Position numbers and translations under genes: made by a program. DNA of 64,000 nt. Origin: Orientallactaga sibirica (taxonomy: Eukaryota > Chordata > Mammalia > Rodentia > Dipodidae). The notes under the pieces are model-generated. The model was given only the letters and a program-made list of their open reading frames with translations. It did not search any database and had not been told where the DNA came from. Positions 47,495-59,159 of the stretch are shown here, one piece after another; position 1 is the first letter of the stretch; every line of letters starts with the position of its first letter. The DNA lies in NCBI GenBank assembly GCA_036365145.1, contig JAEOAD010000024.1, positions 10,262,501 to 10,326,500 of the forward strand. The letters run 5' to 3'.

Positions 47495-48615
47495 CACTGC
47501 TGTTGCCAAGGATGTGGGAAAGAAGGACCCTCATTCATTGTTGGTGGGAATGTGAACTTGTACAATCACTATGGAAATCAATATGGAGATTCCTGAAAAG
47601 GGTGAAGATAGAGCTACCAACAGACCCAGTTATTCCTTTACTGGGCATTAACTCTAAATTCTCCATGTTTCAATCAGAAATATTTGCTCCACCATGTTTA
47701 TAGCTGCTCAAGTCATTACAGCTAAGAACTGGAATCAACCCAGGTGTCCATCATTGCATGAATGGATAACAAAATTGTGATGCATTAACACAATGGAATT
47801 CCACTCAGCAGTAAGAAAAAATGACACAATGAGATTTGTAGTAAAATGGATGGACTTGGAACTGATCATACTCATCAAACCCACACAATCACAGAAAGAC
47901 AAATGTTGCATGGTCTCACATATCTTTGGTTCCTAATGTGGATCACCTTGAGTTTCTGGCATATCTGATAGGCAATCATGGTCCAGTCAAAAAAGATGGA
48001 AGAGTTTTGGGACAGGGTGGGGGAAAATGCACAAAAGTAAACCCAAAATGAACCAATACCATAGAAATTTTTATCCTTGTAAATAGACTGAAATATTGAC
48101 CCTTCAACAGGAGTATGGGGGGAGCACATGAAAAGAAGGGCCATGGAGAGTGTGGGATGAAGCCTAACCTTAATTTTGGGGGGCTCTGGCCTGTAACTCC
48201 CAGTAACAAAAAGTCTTTGCTTCCCACAATTGATTGGAGAGACCTACGAGGTACACAAAACATGACAAGCTTCTTTTAAAGCACTTGATTACTCACCTGA
48301 AGCAAAAGGTAAGACCCTATTGCTGAAGACACCATATGCTGCTGACCAAGAACAAGGAAAGACCTGGATAGAATCTGGAAGAGAACCAGACTACAAAAAG
48401 TTAGCCCACTTAGATCTGGAAAGTGCTACATGAGCTAAAAGAGAACGAGGCCAATAATGATCTGAGCAACAAGGGGTCTACGCCACTTAGAAGCAAACAC
48501 CCTCACAAAATGTACCCATCATGCAATAGTGACGCACAGCTTTGGAAGGTCACCAATACCTTTCAGATTGGCTAACAGATATGCTCCATGGATAGGAACA
48601 CATATGTGGAACTGA
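47495..48615 (+). mobile_element. L1 ORF2 end plus partial 3' UTR (first tandem unit)
   Basis: ORF2 C-terminal sequence ('ggtgggaatgtgaacttgtacaatcactatggaaatcaatatgg', '...cagacccagttattcctttactgggcatt', 'tttatagctgctcaagtcattacagctaag') then 3' UTR up to 'gaactgagaacc', where it stops abruptly with no tail. Confidence 0.85.
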
Positions 48616-50275
48616 GAACCAGAATATTCCCTTTCTGGGCATTTACTCTAAATGCCCCATGCTTCACAACAGAGATATTTGCTCAACCATGTTTATAGCT
48701 GCTCAGTTCATAAGAGCTAAGAACTGCTATCAACCGAGGTGCCCATTATTGGGTTAGTGGATAATGAAGTTGCAGTACAGTTATTCAGTGGACTTCTACT
48801 CACCAGTAAGAAAAAAATGACATAATGAAATTTGTAGCAAAAAGGATAGTCTTGGAACAGATCATACTCAGCAAACTCAAACAATCACAGAAAGACAATT
48901 GCCACATGTTCTCACTAATCTGTGGTTCTTAACCTTGATCAGTTCAGGGTGCTGACATGCCTCATAGGCAACTTGAGGCTGAGACAATAGATATGTAAGG
49001 GTTTGGGGGGAGGGGCAGTGGAGGAAAAAACACAAAACTTAACCTAAAATGAACTGGTATCATAGCCACAATTATCCTTGAAGACAGGTGAAAAGATTAA
49101 ACCCTCTACATGAGTATGGGAGAGAGCATCTGAATAGGAGGGCCATGGAGAGGTTGGGATAAAGCCTAGCCTTAAAATTTTTTTTGGCTCTGACTTGTAA
49201 CTCCCAGTACCAGAAATCAGTTGCTACCCACAATGAGCTATCATTCAGAGAGACCTATGAGGTCCCCAAATCATGACAGGCTTCTATTAAAGCACTTGAT
49301 TAACTGAGTTAAAATATATGACCCTATTGCTGAAGACACTATATGCTGCTGGCCCAGAACACAGAGAGACCTGGCTGGAATCTGGAGGAGATACAGACCC
49401 CAGACTGTTAGCCCATTTAGTGTTGGAAAGTGCTACCTGATCTACTGGAGAAAAGTGATCAACAATGGACGAAGCAAGCAGGGGCTTAAGCTACTCAGAA
49501 GCAAATACCCTGAAAATATCTACACACCAGTGCAATAGTGGCACACAGCTTTGGTGGGTAACCAATAGATTTCTGATTGGCTAAGAGATCTACTCAATGG
49601 GAATGAGCCCATATCTGGAATTGGGAACCTGGTCAGAATCTTGTGGAGACAAGGATTATGCTCACAGTTATCTTTGGATGAAAGAAGGGGCTACATACAT
49701 CAAATTCTCCCCAAATTAATAATCCCATTTAACCTATGCTGACTTCACTCTCTATTGGAGATTCTGTTTTTCTTTTTCATAAGGTAGCAAGACCCAAGGA
49801 CATAAATTACCCCTTGAACTTCAGCCAAGCCACAACTCAAGCTGCAAAGGAATTGGGGAGATGAGCAAGTATTCAGCTTCCATAGTGAGCCTGACTATCA
49901 ACACCAGGTTGACAGAGACAGACACTCAGGATACTAAACTCCTACCAAAGCAGACATCCAGAGCCTCCTAGCAGCTCATAACTGAAGTAGACTTAAAACA
50001 CACCCAACACGGCTCAGGGAATTATGAGGAAGAGGTGGTGGAAAAAGTGTAAGAGCAACAGGTTGGGACATCATGCCCAGAGCCATTGCTTACCCCCCCC
50101 CCAACAACAGACTGCTGCTCCACAACCAACATGGCAAATACCTGGAACGCCACTAAGGAGGGTACCCAGAGGAATGGGGGTGGGGATGAGGAAAAAGATG
50201 GTACCAACACATGATGTATCTACCCTAATTATGTCTGTAATAAAATAATTTTAAAAAAACTTAAATAAAAAATAC
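48616..50275 (+). mobile_element. L1 ORF2 end plus full 3' UTR (second tandem unit)
   Basis: Begins again in ORF2 ('ccctttctgggcatttactctaaatgcccc', 'tttatagctgctcagttcataagagctaag') and runs through the whole 3' UTR to 'tctgtaataaaataattttaaaaaaac'. Parallel to the unit at 47495 but visibly diverged from it. Confidence 0.88.
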
Positions 50276-50301
50276 TAAATCTTTTAAAATACACACACAG
50301 A

Positions 50302-50458
50302 TGGGGCTGGAGAGATGGCTTAGCAGCTAAATCCTTTCCTGTGAAGCCTAAGGACCCCAGTTTGAGGCTCGATTCTCCAGGACCCACATAAGCCAGATGC
50401 ACAAGTGGGTGTATGCATCTGGAGTTCGTTTGCAGTGGCTGGGAGGCCCTGGCATGCC

Positions 50459-50505
<47 letters not shown>

Positions 50506-50576
50506 CCTGCCTATTTCTGTATCTATCTCTTTCTCTCTCTCTCAAATAAATAAATAATAAAATAAAATATAAATAT
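50302..50576 (+). mobile_element. B2-type SINE, type 1, with TSD
   Basis: 'tggggctggagagatggcttagcagc', 'gaggctcgattctccaggacccacataagccagatgcacaag', a CT microsatellite and 'caaataaataaataataaaa'. Flanks 'aaaatacacac(ac)aga' at 50286-50301 and 50577-50590. Confidence 0.94.
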
Positions 50577-50590
50577 AAAATACACACAGA

Positions 50591-50974
50591 CACAATTTAT
50601 AGGGAAGATCCCCAATCATTGTATTAAAAATAACAACAAGCCAATTTGTTAATCTGAATATCTGAGGCATTACTGTACACTTAAGGCACCATACATTCTT
50701 GTTTTTCTCTTTGATTTTTGCAGTTTGTTTCATTATATCCACACATTTGGTAAGAATTATTCCAATTAGTAACAGTTGAACTGACATAATATTGATAACT
50801 ACACAGTTAATTTATTTTAAAAAATAATTTTATTTCAAATATTTCTTAGTCATTCTATCAGTTTATATTTCTCATTTTCATACATTGTAAACAGAAATGT
50901 GTAAGAAATTATTAACATAAACTGATACAGTAAACAATACCTGTTGTGCACAAAATCAATATTTTAAATTTAAT
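50591..50974. other. Unique AT-rich sequence
   Basis: Nothing recognised. Confidence 0.5.
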
Positions 50975-51823
50975 TAATCACAGACGTAATTACTGTGGAT
51001 ACATCATGAGTTGTTACCATCCTATCCGTCGTCCCTACTCTCCTTTTGTTGGGGGCCCTCCTCAGTGGAGTTGCAGCTGTTCCCCTTGGAGTTGTGGGTT
51101 ATGCATTGTCTGAGCAGCATTCAGTTGTTGGAGGAAGATAATGCCTCTGGGCATGATGTCCCAACGTGTGGCTCTTACAATCTTTCAGCCCCCTCTTCCA
51201 CAGAATTCCCTGAGCCATGTGGATTGTGTTTTAAGTCTACTTCAGTGATGAGCTCTTAGGAGCCTCTGAATCCCTGCTTTGTTAAGTGTTGAGTATCCTA
51301 AGCATCTGTCTCCTTCACCCTGGTGCTGATTGTCAGGCTCACCATGGAAGCTGCATTCTTGCTCATCTCCCCCCATTCCTCTGTGGCTTCAGATGGGGCT
51401 TGAGTGAATTGTGAAGGGTAGTTTATTTCCTGCAGTCTCACTACCTTCTGAAAAAGAAAAACAGATTCGCTAGTGGAGAATGAACTCAGCACAGGTTAAA
51501 GGGAATATGCCTTGTTAATTTAGAGATAATTTCATGGGTGTGTTCCCTCTTTTAGCCAAAGATTAGTGGGAGCTTTACATTGTAGGACATAATCTTTGTC
51601 TTCATGGAATTCTAACATGGTTTCTAGTTCAAGATGTGGGTTCCTTTCCACAGCGCAGAATCACTTAGCCAATCAGAAAGATATTGGTTTTCCACCAAAA
51701 TTGTGAGCCACTATTGTACTTGTTTGTGCATCTTATCAAAGTGTTTGCTTCTGAGTAGATTATACTCCTGCATGCTCAGACTGTTTCTGGCCACTTTTCC
51801 CCAATAGCTCATGTAGCACTACA
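50975..51823 (-). mobile_element. L1 3' UTR subfamily B
   Basis: 'gtcgtccctactctccttttgttgggggccctcctcagtgg', 'aatgcctctgggcatgatgtcccaac', 'cctcttccacagaattccctgagcc', 'ttgtgagccactattgtacttg', ending 'caatagctcatgtagcac'. 5'-truncated in the UTR. Confidence 0.78.
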
Positions 51824-52330
51824 TTATCTTTCATAATTGTCTACATTTTATCAAGAGTACAGAAATTCTCCTCCTTTTCAAATTATCCTAATGCTATGAC
51901 ACAGAACCTGCCTCTAAGTAATTTGACAAGTAAATCAGTGGCCAGTCTTTACAGACAAAACTCCATCACTTTCAAGATACATATCTTTTGTACACATAGA
52001 CATCTTTCACTCTTCTCCACATCAACCCACATACACAAACTAGATGGAAACACAAACACATTTTCACAAAAGTCCCCTTAGTAGTTATTTTTCCCTCTAT
52101 ATTCTGCTAGTAAAAGCTCTAAATCAGTGTCATTCTGGAGCCTTGTCAAAAAATTTGGTTCACATTTCCAGTGTAAACATTTTAGTGAATTGTCCACAAT
52201 TGCCATGAATCAGAGAGAAAAAAAAAAGCAGTTGAGTATCTCTGTGTCCATCAATCTCGTCATAATGATTTGCACAGTAATGCTTTTTTTCCACTACTGC
52301 CAGATGTAAATATAGACATTTCTGTTACAA
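51824..52330. other. Unique sequence
   Basis: Nothing recognised. Confidence 0.45.
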
Positions 52331-52332
52331 GA

Positions 52333-52556
52333 TTTTTTTTTAAGATTTTACTTTTATTTATTTATTTTTAGAGACAGAGAGAAGGAGAGAGAGAGAGTGA
52401 GAATGGGCACACCAGGGCCTCTAGCCACTGCAAATGAACTCCAGATGCATGTGCCACCATGTGCATCTTGCTTTACGTGGGACCTGAAGAATCGAACCAG
52501 GGTCCTTAGGCTTTGCAGGCATGCACGTTAACTGCTAAGCCATCTCTCCAATCTGA
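52333..52556 (-). mobile_element. B2-type SINE, type 1
   Basis: 'ttacttttatttatttatttttagagacagag', 'gggcacaccagggcctctagccactgcaaatgaactccagatgcatgtgcc', 'gaatcgaaccagggtccttaggctttgcaggcatgcac' and 'aagccatctctccaatctg'. Well conserved, B box readable. Confidence 0.93.
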
Positions 52557-53171
52557 GCTTTAAAACAAATCTGTAAAAAGTTTTAAAAATTTACTATTAA
52601 TACAAACAAAAGGTATATATTTAATAGAAGTTTATGATGACACTAAAATTATAAAATTATATGCAGAAAATTTTATGAAGTTATACATTTTATTCATGTT
52701 TTGAAACAGTATTCCTTAGTATAATAAAAAGAAATTAAATTTGGCAGAATCTAACCATGTTGGCAATTAGACAATATATTGATTCAATAGTATGTATTTA
52801 TCTTTGCCCTAAATAAATCTTGGGAGTTGTATTTGCACTAAGGAAAATGTTTTAATATGTGAATCACTATAATTCACTGTAGTCAGACAAACTCAAACCA
52901 TCACTAAATGGTCCATAACTACTCAGAAATATTTGAAATAAATATAAAAATACAGATAAAGAATAAGGAAATTATATAAAGTAGTATAAATTATATAAAG
53001 TAGCAAAATCAAACTAGATATACAAATTAATTATACATATGAATTATGTAAGCTTTTCTACACAACTATATTTCATATCAAATACATACATACAAAATAA
53101 GGTTTAGAAAATTATGGTTTATTAAACATCATTCCAATTTTTTCTCAAAATTATAGTTGGACTATGTTTTC
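52557..53171. other. Unique AT-rich sequence
   Basis: Nothing recognised. Confidence 0.5.
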
Positions 53172-53318
53172 AGCCAACCACAGTGGTTCTTGCTTATAAT
53201 TCTAGCACTCAGAAGGCTGTAGTAGAAAGACTGCCATGAGTTCAAGGCTAATTTCATCTTCCTTTGAGTTTCAAGCTTGTCAGGATTGCAGAGTGAGATT
53301 TTCTTAGGAAAGAAAAAG
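53172..53318 (+). mobile_element. B1 SINE, strongly diverged
   Basis: 'cagccaaccacagtggttcttgcttataattctagcactcagaaggctgtagtag' and 'gttcaaggctaatttcatc', with 'gcagagtgagattttctt' at the end. Old. Confidence 0.7.
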
Positions 53319-53794
53319 ATTGATTTCTATCAAGATGTTCCCTAGAAATCATGTCCCTAAATACTGAAACTCACTTCACTTTTCTTAAAACATTCTCTGC
53401 CAAGTTAAGTTCATATTTAATGTTGTTTGAGTAATTAAATTTTGGGATTCACAAGTTTATATCTACAAGCCAAACTTCTTCTTAGACTTATGTACACCAG
53501 ATTCTTCCTAACACCTTTAGTGAGATATTTCACAGATATTTTCAAATGTGGCGTAATTAAAGTAGATGATTTTTGTCTCTTGAAAAATCTTTGCTGACCC
53601 AAACTCATGTCTTGTCAATCTTTCTAAAGAGAAAAACCATCAGTCTACTACACAGACAATGGGCATGGAAAAGTCATGATTTATTACTCTTAATAACTGG
53701 CTTCAAATCTACAACAACCTATCATTTCCTTCTCTGAAATAAATCAGATGCATTTCTGTTAGTTCTAGCATATTCCATTCAAGCTTGACCCCAC
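53319..53794. other. Unique sequence
   Basis: Nothing recognised. Confidence 0.45.
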
Positions 53795-53810
53795 AAAATT
53801 ACTAAATATG

Positions 53811-54040
53811 GGCTGGAGAGATGGCTTGGTGGTTAAGGCAACTGCCTGTCAAGCCTAAGATGGTCAGTTCCAATTTACAGGTTCCATATTTAGCCAGACA
53901 CAAAAAGTGACACAAGGGCACAATGCTGCACTTGCCCACAAGGGGCACACACATCTGGAGTTAATTCACAGCAGCTGAGAGGCCATTGGCGTGCCCATTC
54001 TCTCTATCTCTCTCTTTCTGTCTCTCTCAAATTAAAAAAG
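53811..54040 (+). mobile_element. B2-type SINE, type 2, with perfect 16-bp TSD
   Basis: Head 'gggctggagagatggcttgg', 'gtcaagcctaag', extra block 'gggcacaatgctgcacttgcccacaagggg', 'cagcagctgagaggccattggcgtgcccattc', CT run and 'caaattaaaaaag'. Perfect duplication 'aaaattactaaatatg' at 53795-53810 and 54041-54056. Single B box. Confidence 0.96.
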
Positions 54041-54056
54041 AAAATTACTAAATATG

Positions 54057-55470
54057 GTGCAATAACCATTCACCTATGTTCACCTAAAAGTAAATTTAAA
54101 TTTTACACCATAACCTCTTATTTTCTCTCTTCTAGTTTTTATACTCTTATTCATCCTTGCTAACAATACTCAACATCACTGATATTTACATTTACCTTCC
54201 AAAAGATGCTGGGGCTTTTCATCCACCAACCCAGTATATTCATTCTCTCTTCTTTATAATTAGCCCTTCCTTGTTAATTACTTGTCATCCTATACACAAC
54301 ACTTCTAAAAATACTTCCCTTCTCTGCCTTATGTAACTATAGATCTCTCTATTTTCAAGTTAGCACTAATTTTATTTTCCTCACATATTTTGCTATAAAC
54401 ACAGTAACTTTGACTCTTCATCTGCCTCTGAAATTTTAAGTTATGTGAAGTCTGATAATATGCATAGGTGCACTGTTTTAATTCAGATTTTACAGAAAAA
54501 AAAAAGCCTTCTATGGGAACTTATAATGATTTTGTGTTATTGTTACGTAGTAGTCTAAATAGTTTATGGCGAATATGTTTCTTATTGTGAAATAAAGTAT
54601 TGTTAACTTTTCAAAGATCCCTTTAAAGTATATTGTGTTAGTATAAGCTGCCACTAAGTACATTACCCACATACATTAAGATGGTAGCAAAAACTAGGTA
54701 GCTTCAAAAGGAATATTAAAAATATAGCAACACCATTATAGTTCTGTGCCTTTGGGCATTTTTATTTCCTGGCCAATATATATTGTGTTTATTAGGAAAA
54801 AATGCAGAGCTGTGTGTGTGTGTGTGTGTGTATGTATGTTATACTTTATAGTTTATTTCAAAATTGAAACTAAACAAGTTCTTCCTTTAGTATGAGCATA
54901 TCAACTGCAATGCATAACCATAAATATAACCAGAAATGATTTTTTATCTTAGTCAACACATAAAATACTGTATTAATATAAGCATCCAATTTTGTATTGC
55001 AAAAATGTGGTTTTCTTTTAACAAAATCTGTAAATAATGCTAACTGAAATTATTGTTCCTAACAACAGGAGCCACCTGTTCTGAGTGCAATGCCATACAA
55101 CCACACTCACAGTTTTATATGATAATATGAAATGTGATATAGCATTATAATCATCAGATGGCACATAAAGAAAAATTCAAAATTCAATAGCATGAATGAC
55201 AGAAAAAAAATCACATCTGTGAGGTTAGGGTGTGAATTTCAATTTGGAGAAAAGCATAAGAGAACATTCTTACTATATCAAGATGTTACTAATTTTAGCT
55301 GCCAATCATACTAAAAGTCTTATATATATTCTGTTATTATGCAGCACAGTACATTTAGATTGTGTATCCATCATCAAGGAGAATTACTGTATCTTTTCTC
55401 AAATTGCTGAAATGAATAATTAAATCAAATTGTCTTTGTCTTTGTCTCATCATAACTTGGAAACTGTAGA

Positions 55471-55520
<50 letters not shown>

Positions 55521-55655
55521 CAAAGAAAATATTCTCTTATATTTTGCAAGGTTCTTAAGGGTAATATTTAATGTCTTTAGTTTAAATCTTTTTCAAATCT
55601 TTACAATTTATAAGACATTAAAAAATCCTCATATGATGTTCAATCATTCCAGGAG
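54057..55655. other. Unique AT-rich sequence with simple repeats
   Basis: (TG)n at about 54812-54832 and a (TA)n tract at 55476-55518. No exon or interspersed repeat recognised. Confidence 0.5.
55476..55518. repeat. (TA)n microsatellite
   Basis: About 43 bases of pure alternating TA. Confidence 0.95.
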
Positions 55656-55666
55656 TGTTGTACAAG

Positions 55667-55800
55667 CCACATTTAGCCAGATACACTAAGTGGCACCTGT
55701 GTCTGAAGTTTCTCTGCAGTGGCAGGAGGCCCCGGCATGCCCATACTCATTTTCTATCTGCTTCTCTCTCAAATAAATGAATAAACACTTTTAAAAAAAA
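55667..55800 (+). mobile_element. B2-type SINE, 5'-truncated, with TSD
   Basis: Starts in the body ('ccacatttagccagatacactaagtggc') and ends 'tctctcaaataaatgaataaacacttttaaaaaaaa'. Perfect duplication 'tgttgtacaag' at 55656-55666 and 55801-55811 shows it was inserted already truncated. Confidence 0.93.
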
Positions 55801-55811
55801 TGTTGTACAAG

Positions 55812-56260
55812 GATGTTAATATAAATCAAGTCACCAATGCTACATTCAAAAGCAGAATTTTACATGAGATGAATTACATAAAACAACATTCCATTATCTG
55901 TCACAGAAATATATTTCCAAGTTCCAACTATGTGGAGATGGGATGACAGGCTTCAAGTCCATACTCCTGAGGACAGGCTTTGGGGGTGTTTACAAGGTTA
56001 AGGAGAAGGCCAGTGTGAGGAATGCAGAAAGGTGATTGTAGGTAGGATAAATGAAGAAGTTAATGATTTTTATACCAATCAGTCAATAAGAAATAAATGC
56101 CTCCTTCTAATCCCAGAAACGATGTTGACTTTTTTTTTTTTTTTTTTTGCCTATGAAAGGATTGGTAGTATTTATTATATCTTGCAAAAAATCAGTTATA
56201 TTTACATGTCCAAAATATATTCAAATTTCCATTCCTAAGTCTGAAAGGCATGTAGCTTCT

Positions 56261-56261
<1 letters not shown>
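55812..56261. other. Unique sequence with T-rich runs
   Basis: T20 run near 56130. Nothing else recognised. Confidence 0.45.
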
Positions 56262-56291
<30 letters not shown>

Positions 56292-56292
56292 T
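56262..56292. repeat. T-rich run
   Basis: 'cttcttctt' followed by about 24 T. Could be the tail of a decayed minus-strand retro-insertion, but no body is recognisable. Confidence 0.7.
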
Positions 56293-56679
56293 TTTATGTT
56301 GACGTTTTTCTACACTCTTTCACAACCTTTGGAGCTGCTGAAAGCTACCTTATTCTTTATTACTTTCATCTGTCAACCATTATCCAAGGTGTGATGGATT
56401 CCCATTAGTAAGCTAACCACTGAGACAGAATTTGCTCCTTTGGCAACACAGGGAAAAGTCATAACATTGGATGTGCATTCTACCCTTATCCCTTTAACCC
56501 AAAAGAGAGAAGACACACATCCAAAGTATTGGTTAGGCAGTTTGGTGATGTGGGCAATAGGCTGACATGGGTGATAAGATATTATTTTCTTAGTAATTTC
56601 AGAGTCTCTCTTGGTCTTTGGGTGGGCAATAATTCAGGAGTTGAGGTGCTGGATGGTCAATCACACAGAGTCACTCACT

Positions 56680-57480
56680 AGAGTCAGTGGCCTTGTGGGT
56701 TCTTCTTGTACGAATTTAACAAATAAATTTCACAGACCATAGAATTGTGAAATTTAGGAAGACTTTATTAGAACTTGACAGGAGGAAGAGGGGACCCTGT
56801 GAGGCAGGAGGAAGTCTCACCTGGTGCCTCTATTTGGGTTCTTATTGGAAAGTGAATTCCTTCAGGAAAGGAAAAGTTTGATTCCCCAGATTTCTAGATA
56901 GGGGGTCTGTCTTCTAGGAAAAGGGGAAATCTTCCCAGGAATCTCAGTTCACAAGGAATGGATATAATCTCCCCAGAATTATTACTTTGGGGCAATGTTA
57001 ATTATCCAGGAAAGAAAGAATAATGAAAAAACAACAACAACAACAAAAAGTTTTCCTTATAGGTCCAAGGACATTTCCTGCTTTTAGCCAAAGAGAAAGC
57101 TATTCACTTTGGGTGTTCCATTACCCTAAACCACCAAGTCAATGTCTATCTCCAATTTTTCATAGTCATCACACATAGGGCACAGATGACAGAGCAAAGC
57201 ACAATTCCACCAAAACCAGCTTTGGTGGCCCTTGAGTTTGTTGGAGTTACAGAGCAGTGAGAGGTTGCTTACTGGAGCATGGGTGACTCAAAGACAGCTG
57301 CATCATAAAAAAGCCCACCCCAATATAGGCAACTATTCTTGAAAGTTGTGTCTCTGGAGCACAATGCACAATGTGCAGGTAGCTCAGATGGTGAGAGGGG
57401 TATCCCACACAATGTTTGTTTACTTCTTTTATAACCTTGGGGCAGAGTTCTATGATGTTTTAACTTTCACTTTCCAAGAC
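56680..57480 (-). mobile_element. Possible solo LTR or old ERV piece
   Basis: Read on the minus strand there is a block with 'ttctaataaagtcttcc' (poly(A)-signal-like) preceded by 'caggtgagacttcctcctgcctcacagggtcccctc', less AT-rich than its surroundings, and lacking SINE or L1 features. This is the composition of an LTR or ERV end, but no matching second LTR is visible and I cannot name a family. Confidence 0.3.
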
Positions 57481-57587
57481 TCCCTTGCCTCATGAGCCTC
57501 CCAATTGGAAAGAATATTTCAATTCATTTTCAATTGGGAAGACATTGCTATACAATAGATGGGTTCTGAACATCCACATCCTCATTT

Positions 57588-57611
57588 TCAGGCTTGTGCA
57601 GAGTTGTTTTT
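57588..57611 (-). mobile_element. SINE remnant, left of the provirus
   Basis: 'caggcttgtgcagagttg' then T-rich sequence resembles the reversed B2-type segment 'aggctttgcaggcaagtg'. The other part of the same SINE continues at 61490, so the provirus split it. Confidence 0.5.
57606..57611. repeat. Provirus target-site duplication, left copy
   Basis: 'gttttt' directly before the LTR; identical hexamer at 61490-61495 directly after the other LTR. Six bases is the usual duplication for betaretrovirus-like (ERVK) integrases. Confidence 0.75.
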
Positions 57612-57984
57612 TGTTGAGGTCCCTTCTAGGGCCAGCCCAGGAGGGACAGCAGGGTGTAGGGGGTAAGAGGCATGGAGTCACAATACAGACTCTGGGAGTT
57701 GGGTGGAAGCAGGAAGAGGGAGAGCTGCTGAAAACTCGTTTATTCAAGGAAGTGTAGGGGGTTTAAAGGGTTTTGCTGGCCTATTGTTGTATGGGGTGGT
57801 TACCTTCTTGTGACCAATGACAGCCTGTCTCCAGGAAGATCATCTCACAGCAGGTTGCTCTCGAGCATGGGAGTGCAGCTGTTGTAATGCCAGGTCTGTG
57901 CAGGATGCCATGTCCACAGAAGCCACACCTTGGTTTCTTCTAGCAGCTGGTCTGGCTAGGGCCCAACCTGCATTGTGCCATACA
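57612..57984 (-). repeat. 3' LTR of the provirus
   Basis: Bounded by TG...CA. Minus-strand reading: U3 start 'tgtatggcacaatgc', CCAAT-box-like 'cattggtca', AT-rich 'tttaaa' core, AATAAA at 57744-57739, and end 'gggacctcaaca'. Confidence 0.93.
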
Positions 57985-57987
57985 TAT

Positions 57988-57997
57988 CCTCCTTTTT
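57988..57997 (-). promoter_or_regulatory. Polypurine tract
   Basis: Minus-strand 'aaaaaggagg' three bases before the 3' LTR, the place where plus-strand DNA synthesis starts in retroviruses. Confidence 0.7.
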
Positions 57998-58282
57998 GTT
58001 TTTATTATTGGCAACCCTGGGAGGCATGGTTCTTTGCCAAGCCATTGTTGACCCCAGGCCCCAAGGGATCTTCACATGTGACGGTGCCTATCTTAGGTTA
58101 TCCCATCTCATGGAGTCTTGCCTGTCATTGACTATCCGCCATGCTGGTGAGAAAACCCGAGGGGTATGGCTGTCACCTAGGAGGCATGGGAGGGCCAAGT
58201 GGTGGTGGCTCTGTGGCGTGTGAATGGTCCCAGCAAGCAAGAATCAACTGTAGAACCTGAAAAAGACTGGGGTAAGACAGGT

Positions 58283-58946
58283 TTACAAATGAGAAATGGT
58301 GGATAAGATATCATATGGTGGTTCATGAGGGGTTGCCTCTTCCAATTGATAAATGGCTCCCTGTAGTAGAACCTGGTTTGTTTGGATGGTGGTGATGCAC
58401 TGAGCAAAAGCACTAAGACATCTGAAAAGGATCAGCACGATGGCGAGAATAACTAGGATTCCTGCCAGGATAATAAGGGAGAAACGGTTGAAGAAAGAAA
58501 TGTAAAGTTATCATCAGGAGAAACAACTGCAAAGCCAACTGGTATCTGTCTAATGATAACATGGAGGTCAGCATGAATAGTCATGGAAGGCACAGTCTAC
58601 AAGTAAGGAGGGAGCACTTGAGAAAACCCCCAGCAAAGAGTAAAATGGTGGAGGCATTGAGTGTTGGAACAAAGACAAAATAATAGGGAGGTTTAACATA
58701 AACATGTTGTTGGATGACTGTCATGAGCTCACCCTTAGTGCCATAATGGTAGCAGATCAATGCAATCAAAGGAGTTGCAAAGGAATTTATGGCTGGTTGG
58801 AGGGTAGCATTACCATAAGATGCATTAATAAGCAAAAAGTCAAAGGTGTGGATAAGGAGAAGTACGTGCTTGAAGGGGGAGGGATACAGCAAAATAGAGC
58901 AGCTAAAATGAAGCCTAGGAAAAGCATGGGAATCTAGACCCACCAC
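58283..58946 (-). pseudogene. Provirus env remnant with transmembrane anchor
   Basis: The last part (about 58500-58283) is open on the minus strand. It reads as a hydrophobic helix (RFSLIILAGILVILAIVLIL) followed by a short polar cytoplasmic tail ending at TAA 58283-58285. That is the layout of a retroviral TM envelope end. Stops lie directly upstream in the same frame. The 58946-58581 open stretch (121 residues, with NAS and NAT glycosylation-like sites) may be a further env piece. Most of the surface subunit is missing. Confidence 0.65.
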
Positions 58947-59159
58947 ACTTAGTATGGCCTAGGAAGCATTGTCCAAAATGGTTTCTGGGAAATAGTAATA
59001 GGGAGAAAAGGAGATAAAAGGAGAAAATGGGGAATAAGTTTACAGTCCCATATCTGGCCTGAGTTTGGCATCATCCTCTTCATCAAGGTCGATCCCCAAG
59101 TCAGTGGCTGGACAGATGTTTCTGTCAGGGATCCAGATCAGGATCTGTGAAGCTTCTGG

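Noticed and set aside
57485..58223. Plus-strand open frames across the 3' LTR
   Set aside because: The same text recurs in the other LTR and at 34.77 kb; they are LTR shadows, opposite to provirus orientation.
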